This document shows, piece after piece, positions 25,510-33,824 of a stretch of 64,000 nt of DNA. The stretch's first letter is position 1. Every line of letters starts with the position of its first letter. The notes under the pieces are model-generated. The model saw only the letters and a list, made by a program, of their open reading frames with translations, made no database searches and was not told the DNA's origin. The position numbers and the translations under genes are program-made. Source of the DNA: Lactobacillus johnsonii (GTDB lineage: Bacteria; Bacillota; Bacilli; Lactobacillales; Lactobacillaceae); contig NZ_CP059055.1 of assembly GCF_014058685.1 (NCBI RefSeq), forward strand, positions 620,001-684,000. The letters are read 5' to 3'.

Positions 25510-26043
25510 TTAATTGTGTTTTTTGTTTGTTGGATAACGTGGATATCGGGCAGCCACTTTTTTTAAGACAAGATTTTCCACTCTAAGTCTTTCTAATTCA
25601 GCTTCCTGCTTAAGAATTTTTTCTTCATACTTTTGCTTTTCACTAAGTTCTAACTTTTTAGTTGTCTTCTTACTCTTTTTAGGCACTTTCCTAGGCCGAC
25701 CTTTCTGTTTAGGCAGCAGCCCAGCATATCCTTCTTCATTGAACTTTTTAGCCCAATTGTATACTTGAGAATCACTAATATTAAACTTAGCCGCTACCTT
25801 TGAAACTCCAATAGAATGTGTTAAATAGTAGCGTACCACATTTAGCCTAAAGTCAGAAGAATAAGTAGTTTTAGTATGTTTAACAGATAAGGCAGCTAAA
25901 CCTTGACACTTAGCCTTATCAATCCATCTACGAATAAGAGTCCAATGAATATTATATCGTTTAGCTAAACCTTTTATTGAATCTTCATGATTTAAATATT
26001 TGGAAACAATTTCAATTTTTAATTCAGTCGAATATTTGGTCAT
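25510..26043 (-). CDS. IS3-family transposase OrfA
   Basis: 177 residues with two helix-turn-helix units (KGLAKRYNIHWTLIRRWIDKAK and SKVAAKFNISDSQVYNWAKKF) and a C-terminal basic region with a leucine-zipper-like coiled coil (KILKQEAELERLRVENLVLKK). The start is the ATG at complement 26041-26043 after ATGAGG; the more upstream ATG is not supported. It ends next to an A-rich stretch where frameshifting into OrfB could occur. Confidence 0.85.
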   Translation of the reverse strand: MTKYSTELKIEIVSKYLNHEDSIKGLAKRYNIHWTLIRRWIDKAKCQGLAALSVKHTKTTYSSDFRLNVVRYYLTHSIGVSKVAAKFNISDSQVYNWAKKFNEEGYAGLLPKQKGRPRKVPKKSKKTTKKLELSEKQKYEEKILKQEAELERLRVENLVLKKVAARYPRYPTNKKHN

Positions 26044-26194
26044 AAAAAAATACCTCATAATTATTAGATTTTATGTCTAACAATTATGAGGCACTTCAAA
26101 AGTTAAACATGGAAAATAAGCTTTAATTTAATATTTACTTGTTTTGCTTTCCTTCCTTAGATAAACTTATGTTTGTATTTAAGGAGGTGAAGAA

Positions 26195-27352
26195 ATGATT
26201 AAAACACAAGTAGTTAAGCTAAAAGTTAATAAAACAATGCAAAAGCATCTTGATAATTTGTGCGACTATCGTAGGTATTGCTGGAACAAAGGATTAGAAA
26301 CTTGGCAATTAATGTATGAAGCTCATACATTAAATAAAAAAGATAATCCTAGCCCTAATGAACGCAGGGTCCGTGATGAATTAGTAGCTAAGAAAGAAGA
26401 TTGGCAGTATGAATTATCTGCACGTTGTCTTCAATTAGTGGTTAAAGATTTGGCTAATGCTTGGAAGAACTTCTTTGATAAGGCTCAATCTGATTGGGGT
26501 AAGCCTAGTTTCAAATCAAAGAAAGCCCCTAGACAAAGCTTTAAAACTGATCGAGCTAAGATTGTTAATGGCAAGCTTCGACTTGATAAACCTAGAAGTG
26601 TCTCAAAAGAAGATTGGTTTGATTTGTCTAGTTATGGGGCCTTAAAGATGAGTGAAGTTAAAGTAGTAAGTATCTTCAAAGAAAAAAACGCTTATTATGC
26701 GGCTCTTCCCTATGAAGAAAAGATTGAATATAAATCTAAAACTCATCAAAAGACAGCAGTTGATGTCAATGTCGGTCACTTTAATTACACAGATGGACAA
26801 ATCAATGTTTTGCCTGTTAAACTGCAAAAACTATATAAACGTATCAAGCATTATCAAAGGATGCTAGCCCGTAAAAGAGAAATTAATGGGAAATCAGCTA
26901 TTAAATCAAATAATTACTCTGCAGTGAGAACCAAACTGCAAAGAGATTATCGCAAGGTAGCTAATATTCAAAATGATCTTTTACAGAAGTTTACTACTAA
27001 GCTTGTAGATAATTACGACCAAATCGTAATTGAAGACTTAGCAGTCAAAGACATGATGATGACGCACGTAGCTTCAAAAGGTATGCAGAGGTCTTTATTT
27101 AGTAAGTTTAGACAGATATTAACTTATAAGTGTGATTGGTATGGCAAAGAATTAATCTTAGCTGATAAAACATATCCATCAACACAAAGATGCGCTAAAT
27201 GCGGATACGTCAAAACGGGTGATGAAAAAATTACTTTGCAAGGCAATCAAAAGCATGGCACCAAACATAATGAGTATATCTGTTATAAGTGTGATTACAG
27301 TAATGATCGAGATGAAAATGCAGTTTTAAACCTTTTAGCTTTAGCAAGATAA
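26195..27352 (+). CDS. tnpB: TnpB RNA-guided endonuclease
   Basis: A 385-residue TnpB of normal length. N-terminal OrfB_IS605 domain (1-120), then the split RuvC nuclease: TAVDVNVGHF (Asp190), IVIEDLAV (Glu280) and SNDRDENAVLNL (Asp371/Asp373). The zinc ribbon uses Cys333, Cys336, Cys363 and Cys366 (CAKC...CYKC). All catalytic residues are present, so the protein could be an active nuclease guided by an omega RNA from the element's right end. It starts after AAGGAGG. Note AVDVNVGHF where many TnpBs have GIDLG. Confidence 0.92.
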   Translation: MIKTQVVKLKVNKTMQKHLDNLCDYRRYCWNKGLETWQLMYEAHTLNKKDNPSPNERRVRDELVAKKEDWQYELSARCLQLVVKDLANAWKNFFDKAQSDWGKPSFKSKKAPRQSFKTDRAKIVNGKLRLDKPRSVSKEDWFDLSSYGALKMSEVKVVSIFKEKNAYYAALPYEEKIEYKSKTHQKTAVDVNVGHFNYTDGQINVLPVKLQKLYKRIKHYQRMLARKREINGKSAIKSNNYSAVRTKLQRDYRKVANIQNDLLQKFTTKLVDNYDQIVIEDLAVKDMMMTHVASKGMQRSLFSKFRQILTYKCDWYGKELILADKTYPSTQRCAKCGYVKTGDEKITLQGNQKHGTKHNEYICYKCDYSNDRDENAVLNLLALAR

Positions 27353-27420
27353 AAAAATAAAAACAAAGGGGCTGGCTAGGCCCTAAAGCTGTGAGAGCTA
27401 GTCAATGTGATTACTCCTAA
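27353..27420 (+). ncRNA. Putative omega RNA scaffold at the tnpB right end
   Basis: Right after tnpB a GC-richer stretch stands out from its AT-rich surroundings: GGGGCTGGCTAGGCCC (27368-27383), AGCTGTGAGAGCT and TAGTCAATGTGATTA can form consecutive short hairpins. In this family the RNA guide is read from the end of tnpB through the right end and into flanking DNA. The limits and the guide boundary are inferred. Confidence 0.5.
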
Positions 27421-27549
27421 ATGGAATATCAGAATACTAATGAAGACAACAGTAAATAAAACAAAGAAAGGGAAAATATATCTTTCTGATATGTAGAAAA
27501 TACATATTCTTCTACATATTTCCATGTTTTATATAGCAGTGAAAAAATA

Positions 27550-28347
27550 TTGAAATATCCAGTAATTATTTGTGATGATGATAGAACACTAGCAAATAAT
27601 TTAGCAAACAATGTGAAATACGCAGCTGAGAATTTAGTGGAAGACAATACAGCTTATGAAAATGTGGAGATTAGTGTAGAGCAAGTTGCCACTACCTTTG
27701 AGCAAGTCGTAAGTTATGTAGTGGCTAAGGATATTCAAAATGCAATTTACTTCTTAGATATTGAATTAAGTCAAAATTCTGAAGCTAAGAATGGAGTAGA
27801 TTTAGCAGAATTCATCAAAAAACAAGATCCGAATGCTCAGATTATTTTTGTTACTGCTTATGATAAATATGCCCCCTTAACTTATCGAAGACGAATTGGT
27901 GCAATTGATTATATTAATAAAGCACTAGACCAAAATGATATGATGAAGCGTCTAGAAGAAACAATTACTGGGGCGATTCAAAGTATTAACAATCTTACAA
28001 AGTCTGGAAGAAAAGAGCTTGTTTATAAAGTAGGCCGCAGGATAAATAAGGTAGAAGATACTAATATCTATTATCTTGAAAATAGCCCTACACAACATAA
28101 AGTTACGTTAATAACTGAAACTGGTTCAGCCGAATTTAGAAGTAATATTTCAAAAATTAGTGATGAAAATGACTTTCTTGTTAAAGTATCTCAATCTTGC
28201 GTAGTCAATCCAAATAATATTGATAGCATTGATTTTTCGAAAAAGACAATAACATTTCCTAATGGTGACGAAGTAATATTTGCTCGTAGTTGTAGAAAAA
28301 ATGTCAAAAATTTACTAAGTAAATATCCAGAAATTAACGTTAAATAA
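27550..28347 (+). CDS. LytTR-family response regulator of the bacteriocin locus
   Basis: A 265-residue regulator. The receiver domain (1-135) has acidic CDDDR near the start, the phospho-acceptor in YFLDIEL (Asp70), FVTAYD and a late conserved Lys (INKAL). The C-terminal LytTR domain (150-255) has VYYLEN-type and FLVKVSQSCVVNPNNI strands typical of AgrA/PlnC regulators, which bind paired direct repeats. The start is TTG 27550, with no convincing ribosome site (only AGTGA nearby), probably because mobile elements inserted between it and the kinase. It is the likely reader of the paired 11-bp boxes listed in this window. Confidence 0.88.
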   Translation: MKYPVIICDDDRTLANNLANNVKYAAENLVEDNTAYENVEISVEQVATTFEQVVSYVVAKDIQNAIYFLDIELSQNSEAKNGVDLAEFIKKQDPNAQIIFVTAYDKYAPLTYRRRIGAIDYINKALDQNDMMKRLEETITGAIQSINNLTKSGRKELVYKVGRRINKVEDTNIYYLENSPTQHKVTLITETGSAEFRSNISKISDENDFLVKVSQSCVVNPNNIDSIDFSKKTITFPNGDEVIFARSCRKNVKNLLSKYPEINVK

Positions 28348-28359
28348 AAGGTAAGACTT

Positions 28360-30519
28360 ATGTTATTCAAATATAAATCTGTTTATGTACCTCAAGTAGA
28401 TGAGATGGATTGCGGAGTTGCTTGTTTAGCGATGATCTTAAAACAATATCATTCTCGTATATCTTTAGCTCATTTACGTCATGAAGCGCGTACTAATCTT
28501 GAAGGAACAACTGCTTTAGGGTTAGTTAAAACAGCCCAGAAATTTAATTTAAAAACAGAAGCCGTAAAGGCAGATATGTCTTTATTTAATGATGACGGTA
28601 TTCAGTATCCTTTTATTGCTCACGTACTTAAACAGGGAGAATTGCTTCACTATTATGTGGTGCTAAAAAATACTAAAAATTATTTATTAATTGCCGATCC
28701 AGATCCTTCAGTTGGTGTGATAAAAATGCCTAAAGATAGGTTCGCTCAAGAATGGACAGGGATTGCACTCTTTATGGTTCCCAATGAAAACTTTGAACCA
28801 ATTAAAGAAAAGAAGAATAACCTATGGTCTCTCTTTCCATATATGTTTAAACAAAAGCGGCTAATGATTAATATCATTCTAGCCGCTTTATTAATGACCA
28901 TAATTAGTATCTGTAGTTCATATTTTGTTCAAGGAATAATTGATACTTATATTCCAAGTGGTACTTATCAGACTTTATCAATCTTAGCAGTCGGATTGTT
29001 AATTGCTTATGTCTTTAATTCTATCTTCTCCTATGGACAGAATTTTTTGCTAAATGTTTTAGGACAAAGATTAAGTATTGATTTAAATCTTCAATATATT
29101 AGACATATTTTTGAATTACCGATGGAATTTTTTGTAACAAGAAGAACGGGTGAAATTACTTCACGTTTTTCTGATGCAAGTAGAATTATTGATGCTTTGG
29201 CAAGTACGGTTATCTCGCTTTTCTTAGATCTATCAATTGTAATCGTAATGGGATTAGTATTAGCGGCTCAGAGTATGACTTTGTTTGGAATCACATTATT
29301 GGCTTTACCTATTTATGCAGTTGTAATTCTAGGTTTTACTAAAAAGTTTGAAAAATTAAATAATGAGCAAATGGAAAGTAATGCTGTTTTGAGTTCTTCA
29401 GTTATTGAAGACATTCAAGGAATTGAAACAATTAAAGCATTAAATAGTGAGAATACAAGGTATAGAAGAATCGATAGTCAGTTTGTAGATTACTTAAAAA
29501 AATCTTTTAAATACAGCAAAACTGAGAGCTTGCAGACAGCACTCAAGACATTTATTCAATTATCTCTTAATGTAATTATTCTTTGGGTTGGTGCAAAAGT
29601 TGTAATGCAAGGACAATTGAGCATTGGTCAGTTGATGACTTTTAATGCGTTGCTGGCATATTTTATTGATCCACTGCAAAATATTATTAATCTGCAACCG
29701 CGACTTCAATCAGCTAGTGTTGCTCAAAATCGATTGAATGAGGTCTATCAAGTAAAAAGTGAATTCAATCAGAAGACTGCTATTGAAGATTGTAAGCTCC
29801 TAGAAGGAAATATTGAATATAAGAATGTGGATTATCGCTATGGTTATGGTGCAGATGTCTTAAAAGATATTAATCTAAAAATTAACCAGGGCGAAAAATT
29901 AACGATTGTTGGAATGAGTGGATCTGGAAAATCAACAATGGTTAAGTTGTTAGTAGATTTCTTTTCGCCAAGTAAGGGTCAAGTCATTTTAAATGGCCAT
30001 GCAACAAGTGAGATTAATAAGCATAGCTTGCGATCATATGTGAATTATGTACCTCAAACCCCATATATCTTTTCTGGAACAGTTAGAGAGAATTTGTTGT
30101 TAGGTTGTAGGCCAGATATCACTGAAGAAGATGTAATAGAGGCTTGTCAGATTGCTGAGATTGACCAAGAAATAGCTAATCTACCTTTGCAATTTGAAAC
30201 AAAATTAGATGAAAATGCAAAAATTCTATCTGGTGGACAAAAACAAAGGTTAACAATTGCTCGGGCATTATTATCTCCTGCAAAGGTATTTATCTTTGAT
30301 GAAGTAACAAGTGGCTTAGATACAATTACTGAGAAGAGAGTAATTGATAATTTGATGAAGCTCAAAGATAAGACAATTATTTTTATCGCACACCGTCTGG
30401 CAATTGCGGAACGAGCAGATAAGGTTGTTGTAATTGATCGTGGCCAGATAGTTGAAGAAGGCAGTCACAGCGAATTGATGAATATGCATGGCTTTTATTA
30501 TGACTTAGTGAAGGGATAG
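28360..30519 (+). CDS. Bacteriocin ABC exporter with C39 leader peptidase
   Basis: A 719-residue exporter that cleaves double-glycine leaders and secretes the peptides. The C39 peptidase domain (1-135) has Cys18 in DEMDCGVACL, His97 in LLHYYVVLK and Asp113 in IADPDP. Six membrane segments (165-450) and an ATPase domain (490-719) follow, with [31 protein letters not shown] and IAHRL. It starts 12 bases after the regulator and is followed 10 bases later by the accessory protein. It should process the inducing peptide, LafA, LafX and the peptide at 34568. Confidence 0.94.
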   Translation: MLFKYKSVYVPQVDEMDCGVACLAMILKQYHSRISLAHLRHEARTNLEGTTALGLVKTAQKFNLKTEAVKADMSLFNDDGIQYPFIAHVLKQGELLHYYVVLKNTKNYLLIADPDPSVGVIKMPKDRFAQEWTGIALFMVPNENFEPIKEKKNNLWSLFPYMFKQKRLMINIILAALLMTIISICSSYFVQGIIDTYIPSGTYQTLSILAVGLLIAYVFNSIFSYGQNFLLNVLGQRLSIDLNLQYIRHIFELPMEFFVTRRTGEITSRFSDASRIIDALASTVISLFLDLSIVIVMGLVLAAQSMTLFGITLLALPIYAVVILGFTKKFEKLNNEQMESNAVLSSSVIEDIQGIETIKALNSENTRYRRIDSQFVDYLKKSFKYSKTESLQTALKTFIQLSLNVIILWVGAKVVMQGQLSIGQLMTFNALLAYFIDPLQNIINLQPRLQSASVAQNRLNEVYQVKSEFNQKTAIEDCKLLEGNIEYKNVDYRYGYGADVLKDINLKINQGEKLTIVGMSGSGKSTMVKLLVDFFSPSKGQVILNGHATSEINKHSLRSYVNYVPQTPYIFSGTVRENLLLGCRPDITEEDVIEACQIAEIDQEIANLPLQFETKLDENAKILSGGQKQRLTIARALLSPAKVFIFDEVTSGLDTITEKRVIDNLMKLKDKTIIFIAHRLAIAERADKVVVIDRGQIVEEGSHSELMNMHGFYYDLVKG

Positions 30520-30529
30520 GTGAGTACAG

Positions 30530-31123
30530 ATGGATGCAAAGAATTATGAAAGTACCGAATTCTATTCCTATAAGTATAGAAATTTTTCGACTATGATTAT
30601 TATTCCAGCAGCTATTTTTGTCTTACTTTTATTTGTTGGATCTTTTTTTGCAGTTAGGCAGAATACAGTCTCTTCGGTTGGCGTTGTTGAACCAACGGTT
30701 GTAATTAAGCGGAAAAATGTTAACTATGATGAGGGACAAGTCGTTACGAAATATGGTCAAAAGTGGGTAGCTCATGTTGATCAAGGTGGTGGGATTAGTT
30801 TAATGCCTGTTATGAAACCTAAAAGCAAAGTAAAAATTGTAACTTATGTGACAAGTGATAAAATCTCGACTATTAAAAAGGGACAGTCGTTAACCTTTTC
30901 TGTACCTACTGGAGATGGCTTAACTAGACACTTGACTGGTAAGGTAAAGGAAATTGGAGTCTATCCTGTGAACATGAATAAACAAAATATGTACGAAATT
31001 ATTTCGACTGCAAAAGTTAATGATGAGAATATTAAATATGGGATGCAGGGGAATGTGACGATAATGACCGGTAGGAGTACGTATTTAAAATATCTTTTGG
31101 ATAAGGTAAGGAATAATAAGTAA
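30530..31123 (+). CDS. Short bacteriocin secretion accessory protein, copy 1
   Basis: A 197-residue protein with one N-terminal membrane segment (about residues 20-42) and an outer beta-rich domain ending [12 protein letters not shown]...YEIISTAKV...[12 protein letters not shown]. The C-terminal half resembles the beta-barrel end of HlyD/LcnD-type membrane-fusion proteins. Those are normally about 450 residues with a coiled coil, which is missing here. A paralogue of the same length lies at 33825, so the short form is a stable variant and not a fresh truncation. It probably assists the exporter just upstream. Confidence 0.82.
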   Translation: MDAKNYESTEFYSYKYRNFSTMIIIPAAIFVLLLFVGSFFAVRQNTVSSVGVVEPTVVIKRKNVNYDEGQVVTKYGQKWVAHVDQGGGISLMPVMKPKSKVKIVTYVTSDKISTIKKGQSLTFSVPTGDGLTRHLTGKVKEIGVYPVNMNKQNMYEIISTAKVNDENIKYGMQGNVTIMTGRSTYLKYLLDKVRNNK

Positions 31124-31249
31124 AAAATACTAATTTAGTTAATAAAAGTAATTTTAGACACAAATAGAACAATATTGGTCAATTTTATATCTTAAGATGA
31201 TAACTTTAGTAAGCTATGCATATAAATAAAATTTTAGGAGGTTTCTATC

Positions 31250-31477
31250 ATGAAACAATTTAATTATTTATCACATAAAGATTTAGCAGTCGTTGTTGGT
31301 GGAAGAAATAATTGGCAAACAAATGTGGGAGGAGCAGTGGGATCAGCTATGATTGGGGCTACAGTTGGTGGTACAATTTGTGGACCTGCATGTGCTGTAG
31401 CTGGTGCCCATTATCTTCCTATTTTATGGACAGGGGTTACAGCTGCAACAGGTGGTTTTGGCAAGATAAGAAAGTAG
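31250..31477 (+). CDS. lafA: Lactacin F subunit LafA precursor
   Basis: A 75-residue precursor whose 18-residue leader (MKQFNYLSHKDLAVVVGG) ends in double glycine. The 57-residue mature part starts RNNWQTNVGGAVGSAMIGAT and is rich in glycine and GxxxG motifs. I recognise it as LafA of lactacin F, a two-peptide class IIb pore-former of L. johnsonii. It follows the strong ribosome site TTAGGAGG. The lafX gene follows 10 bases after the stop codon. Confidence 0.96.
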   Translation: MKQFNYLSHKDLAVVVGGRNNWQTNVGGAVGSAMIGATVGGTICGPACAVAGAHYLPILWTGVTAATGGFGKIRK

Positions 31478-31487
31478 GATTTTGACA

Positions 31488-31676
31488 ATGAAATTAAATG
31501 ACAAAGAATTATCAAAGATTGTTGGTGGAAATCGATGGGGAGATACTGTTTTATCAGCTGCTAGTGGCGCAGGAACTGGTATTAAAGCATGTAAAAGTTT
31601 TGGCCCATGGGGAATGGCAATTTGTGGTGTAGGAGGTGCAGCAATAGGAGGTTATTTTGGCTATACTCATAATTAA
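31488..31676 (+). CDS. lafX: Lactacin F subunit LafX precursor
   Basis: A 62-residue precursor with the 14-residue leader MKLNDKELSKIVGG and a 48-residue mature peptide beginning NRWGDTVLSAASGAG. It matches LafX, the partner of LafA; both are needed for full lactacin F activity and pair through GxxxG motifs in a membrane helix dimer. The start is ATG 31488 with TAGGA eight bases upstream; an in-frame TTG at 31482 is ignored. Confidence 0.95.
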   Translation: MKLNDKELSKIVGGNRWGDTVLSAASGAGTGIKACKSFGPWGMAICGVGGAAIGGYFGYTHN

Positions 31677-31691
31677 ACTATAGTCAATTAA

Positions 31692-31735
31692 AGTAAAACA
31701 GTGATGATTTGATATTTAGCACTGCATTACTTTAT
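31692..31735 (+). terminator. Imperfect hairpin between lafX and the immunity gene
   Basis: AAAGTA and CAGTG pair with CACTG and TACTTT with small internal bulges. The T-run is poor, so partial attenuation rather than full termination is more likely. Confidence 0.35.
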
Positions 31736-31762
31736 TCATAGATTCATTAGTAGGTAGTTTAA

Positions 31763-32137
31763 ATGACTAAACATTATAAAATTATTGGTCTAAGGATATT
31801 GTCATGGGTAATTACGATTACTGGATTGATAATATTTATCGGAAATGTTCATGAGTATGGCTTACATTTTACTTATAATCAAGTATTGGCAATAATTATT
31901 GTGATTTTACTTTTAGTTACTACTATGTATTTTTCAGTTACACCCAAATTATTGAAATGGAATGAAAAATATGAGCTTGTATGGTGGTTATGCTATTTAT
32001 GTGCTCCTATATATCTCTTTTTAACTAATTTATATAATTCAACAGATCTTGGTTATACTATCAAGTTTTGGCTTTTCTTTGGTGGAGGAGCAGCTTTAAT
32101 AATCATAAGTAAGTATATTTTGAAAAACAAAAAATAA
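31763..32137 (+). CDS. Lactacin F immunity protein candidate (third gene of the laf operon)
   Basis: A 124-residue membrane protein with four hydrophobic segments (about residues 8-28, 37-58, 73-91 and 97-118). It occupies the place of the gene called ORFZ in the published lactacin F operon (lafA-lafX-ORFZ), which is thought to protect the producer. There is no clear sequence signature. It starts at 31763 with TAGGTAG upstream. Confidence 0.78.
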   Translation: MTKHYKIIGLRILSWVITITGLIIFIGNVHEYGLHFTYNQVLAIIIVILLLVTTMYFSVTPKLLKWNEKYELVWWLCYLCAPIYLFLTNLYNSTDLGYTIKFWLFFGGGAALIIISKYILKNKK

Positions 32138-32186
32138 AGTCTAAATAATTTATCTATTTCAATCGTATATAAATAAAAATTAGAAT

Positions 32187-32254
32187 ACCAAATTGGTCTG
32201 TAAAACGACTAATTTGGTATTTTTTATCTTATGAAATTTTGAACCTGATAAAAT
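32187..32254 (+). promoter_or_regulatory. Quorum-sensing promoter before the truncated ORF
   Basis: ACCAAATTGGT (32187-32197) and ACTAATTTGGT (32208-32218) are spaced 21 bp, and TAAAAT (32249-32254) begins 41 bp after the second box. The pair also forms a strong stem (AATACCAAATTGGTC with GACTAATTTGGTATT) plus T6, so it can double as the laf operon terminator. Confidence 0.65.
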
Positions 32255-32287
32255 TTTTAATAAGGTAAAAAAGAGAGCGTGATAAAA

Positions 32288-32413
32288 ATGGAAATAATTA
32301 AAAATAATGAAAAGATAGCATCAAATAAAGAAAAATGGATAACACTAATTCTAGCTGCTGCTTTTGGATATTCAATGAATAAATTTTTTTCGCTGATTGT
32401 AAAATTAAATTGA
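32288..32413 (+). pseudogene. Small ORF truncated by the IS30-family element
   Basis: 41 codons: MEIIKNNEKIASNKEKWITL, then a hydrophobic stretch (ILAAAFGYS), ending with a stop codon (32411-32413) that lies inside the IS terminal repeat. It has a quorum promoter and a ribosome-site region (AAGAGAG...GATAAAAATGG) like that of the gene at 36569, so it was probably one of the small membrane proteins of this locus before the insertion cut it. Confidence 0.6.
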
Positions 32414-33563
32414 ACACTTGATAAAAAATAAAAAGTCCATTCGGACCTGTTTGATAGAATGTTAATAACCACAAAAACTTTCTATTGGAGGTCAAAATGG
32501 ACTCTTTACATTCTACCATGAACCAGCACGTTAAAGGCAAGCATTTATCATTTGAAGAGCGAGTTATTATTCAATTGCGTTTGAAAGATGGCTATTCTTT
32601 GCGTGCAATTGCCCGTGAACTTAACTGTTCTCCTTCTACTATCAGCTATGAGGTTAAGCGTGGCACTGTAAAACTGTATCATGGTAAAGTCAAAAAATAT
32701 AAGGCTACTCAAGGGCATGATGCATATAAAGCTCATCGTAAAAATTGTGGGCGCAAATCAGACTTTCTCAGGAAAGCTCAATTCATGCGCTATGTCCACA
32801 AGCATTTTTTTAAAGATGGCTGGTCGCTTGATGTGTGCAGTAATCGTGCTACTGCTGTTGGCGAATTCGCTAGCAGCGATGTTGTCTGCACCAAAACTCT
32901 TTATAATTACGTTGATCAAGGCTTATTAGGAATTTATAATTACGACTTGCCAGAGAAGCTTAAACGCAATACTAAGCTTCATCGTATTCGCAAAAATAAG
33001 AAAAAACTTGGCAGAAGCATTGAAGAACGTCCTAAAGAGATCAATAAACGTAATGAATTCGGTCATTGGGAATGCGATTTAGTTCTCGGACATAAGAGCA
33101 AAGATGATGAGGTACTGCTAACCTTATCTGAGCGTATGAGTCGTGAGTTTTTAATTCTTCGTATTCCTGACAAGACTTCTGTCAGTGTCATGCAGGCCTT
33201 TAAAGAACTCCAAAGGCAATACAGCGAACATTGGAATGATATTTTTAAAACCATTACCACTGATAATGGCTCAGAGTTTGCAGATCTTTCCAACCTAGAA
33301 AAAGTATCCAATACACTGGTTTACTATGCCCATCCTTACACTTCTTGTGATAAGGGAACAGTTGAAAGACACAATGGTCTTATTCGCAGATTCATTCCTA
33401 AGGGAGAAGCAATAGCTAACTATTCTTTACAAGACATCATTAATATTGAAACCTGGTGCAATTCTTTGCCAAGAAAGATACTGGCCTATCATACACCAGA
33501 TGAAATCTTTGAAAGAGAATTAGATCTAATCTATCAAGCAGCTTAACTAAAAGTGTTCAATTT
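32407..33563 (+). mobile_element. IS30-family insertion sequence
   Basis: AAATTGAACACTT (32407-32419) and AAGTGTTCAATTT (33551-33563) are perfect 13-bp terminal inverted repeats around one transposase gene. The left junction cuts a small ORF and the right junction adjoins a 77-codon tail of an exporter gene. The DNA between must have been deleted at or after insertion. Confidence 0.9.
32497..33546 (+). CDS. IS30-family transposase
   Basis: 349 residues. N-terminal helix-turn-helix: GYSLRAIARELNCSPSTISYEVKRG (about residues 31-55). Catalytic core with HWECDLVLG, TITTDNGSEF and GTVERHNGLIRRF for the DDE triad, the last being the IS30 E-box. Start ATG 32497 after GGAGG; the upstream in-frame ATG is inside the leader. 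The frame is complete, so the element may be mobile. Confidence 0.93.
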   Translation: MDSLHSTMNQHVKGKHLSFEERVIIQLRLKDGYSLRAIARELNCSPSTISYEVKRGTVKLYHGKVKKYKATQGHDAYKAHRKNCGRKSDFLRKAQFMRYVHKHFFKDGWSLDVCSNRATAVGEFASSDVVCTKTLYNYVDQGLLGIYNYDLPEKLKRNTKLHRIRKNKKKLGRSIEERPKEINKRNEFGHWECDLVLGHKSKDDEVLLTLSERMSREFLILRIPDKTSVSVMQAFKELQRQYSEHWNDIFKTITTDNGSEFADLSNLEKVSNTLVYYAHPYTSCDKGTVERHNGLIRRFIPKGEAIANYSLQDIINIETWCNSLPRKILAYHTPDEIFERELDLIYQAA

Positions 33564-33577
33564 ATTATTGCAATTTG

Positions 33578-33814
33578 CGAGTTTTTATCTTTGATGAAGT
33601 AACCAGTGGTTTAGACACAATTACAGAAAAAAGAGTAGTTGACAATCTTATGAAATTAAAAGATAAAACAATTATTTTTATTGCACACCGTTTAGCTATT
33701 GCAGAACGTGCAGATAAGGTCGTTGTAATTGACCATGGAAAGATTGTTGAAGAAGGAAGTCATGAAGAGCTTATGGAGCAACATGGTTTTTATTATGACT
33801 TAGTAAAGGGATAG
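33578..33814 (+). pseudogene. 3' fragment of a second bacteriocin ABC exporter
   Basis: From VFIFDEVTSGLD onward this frame matches the last 77 residues of the exporter at 28360-30519 with about six differences, through IAHRL to HGFYYDLVKG. Everything before Walker B is missing, and homology begins about 14 bases after the IS30 right repeat. The junction to the next gene is conserved too: GGGATAGGTGAGTA then ATGGA. It is the tail of a duplicated exporter destroyed by the IS event. Confidence 0.92.
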
Positions 33815-33824
33815 GTGAGTATAA

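Larger units (their letters stand above)
24605..26098 (-). mobile_element. IS3-family (IS150-like) insertion sequence
   Basis: A 1494-bp element with imperfect terminal repeats: TGAAGTGCC...GTTAGACAT at 24605 and its complement ending in GGCACTTCA at 26098. AAA on both sides (24602-24604 and 26099-26101) fits a 3-bp target duplication. It contains the two overlapping-frame transposase genes of the family on the minus strand. It sits just after the histidine kinase. Confidence 0.85.
26150..27420 (+). mobile_element. IS200/IS605-family element carrying only tnpB
   Basis: A TnpB gene without TnpA, flanked by imperfect palindromes: ATAAAC-TTAT-GTTTGTAT just before the gene (about 26161-26178), and a structured tail with AGCTGTGAGAGCT and TAGTCAATGTGATTA after it (27389-27415). 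Such subterminal hairpins are the ends recognised in this family. The outer limits are estimates. Without TnpA the element depends on a helper in trans. Confidence 0.7.

Noticed and set aside
26457-26827. Short ORFs inside tnpB on both strands
   Set aside because: Frame shadows of the intact tnpB gene.
32257-32540. Two minus-strand ORFs across the left end of the IS30 element
   Set aside because: They are shadows over promoter, truncated ORF and IS end, without ribosome sites or recognisable sequence.
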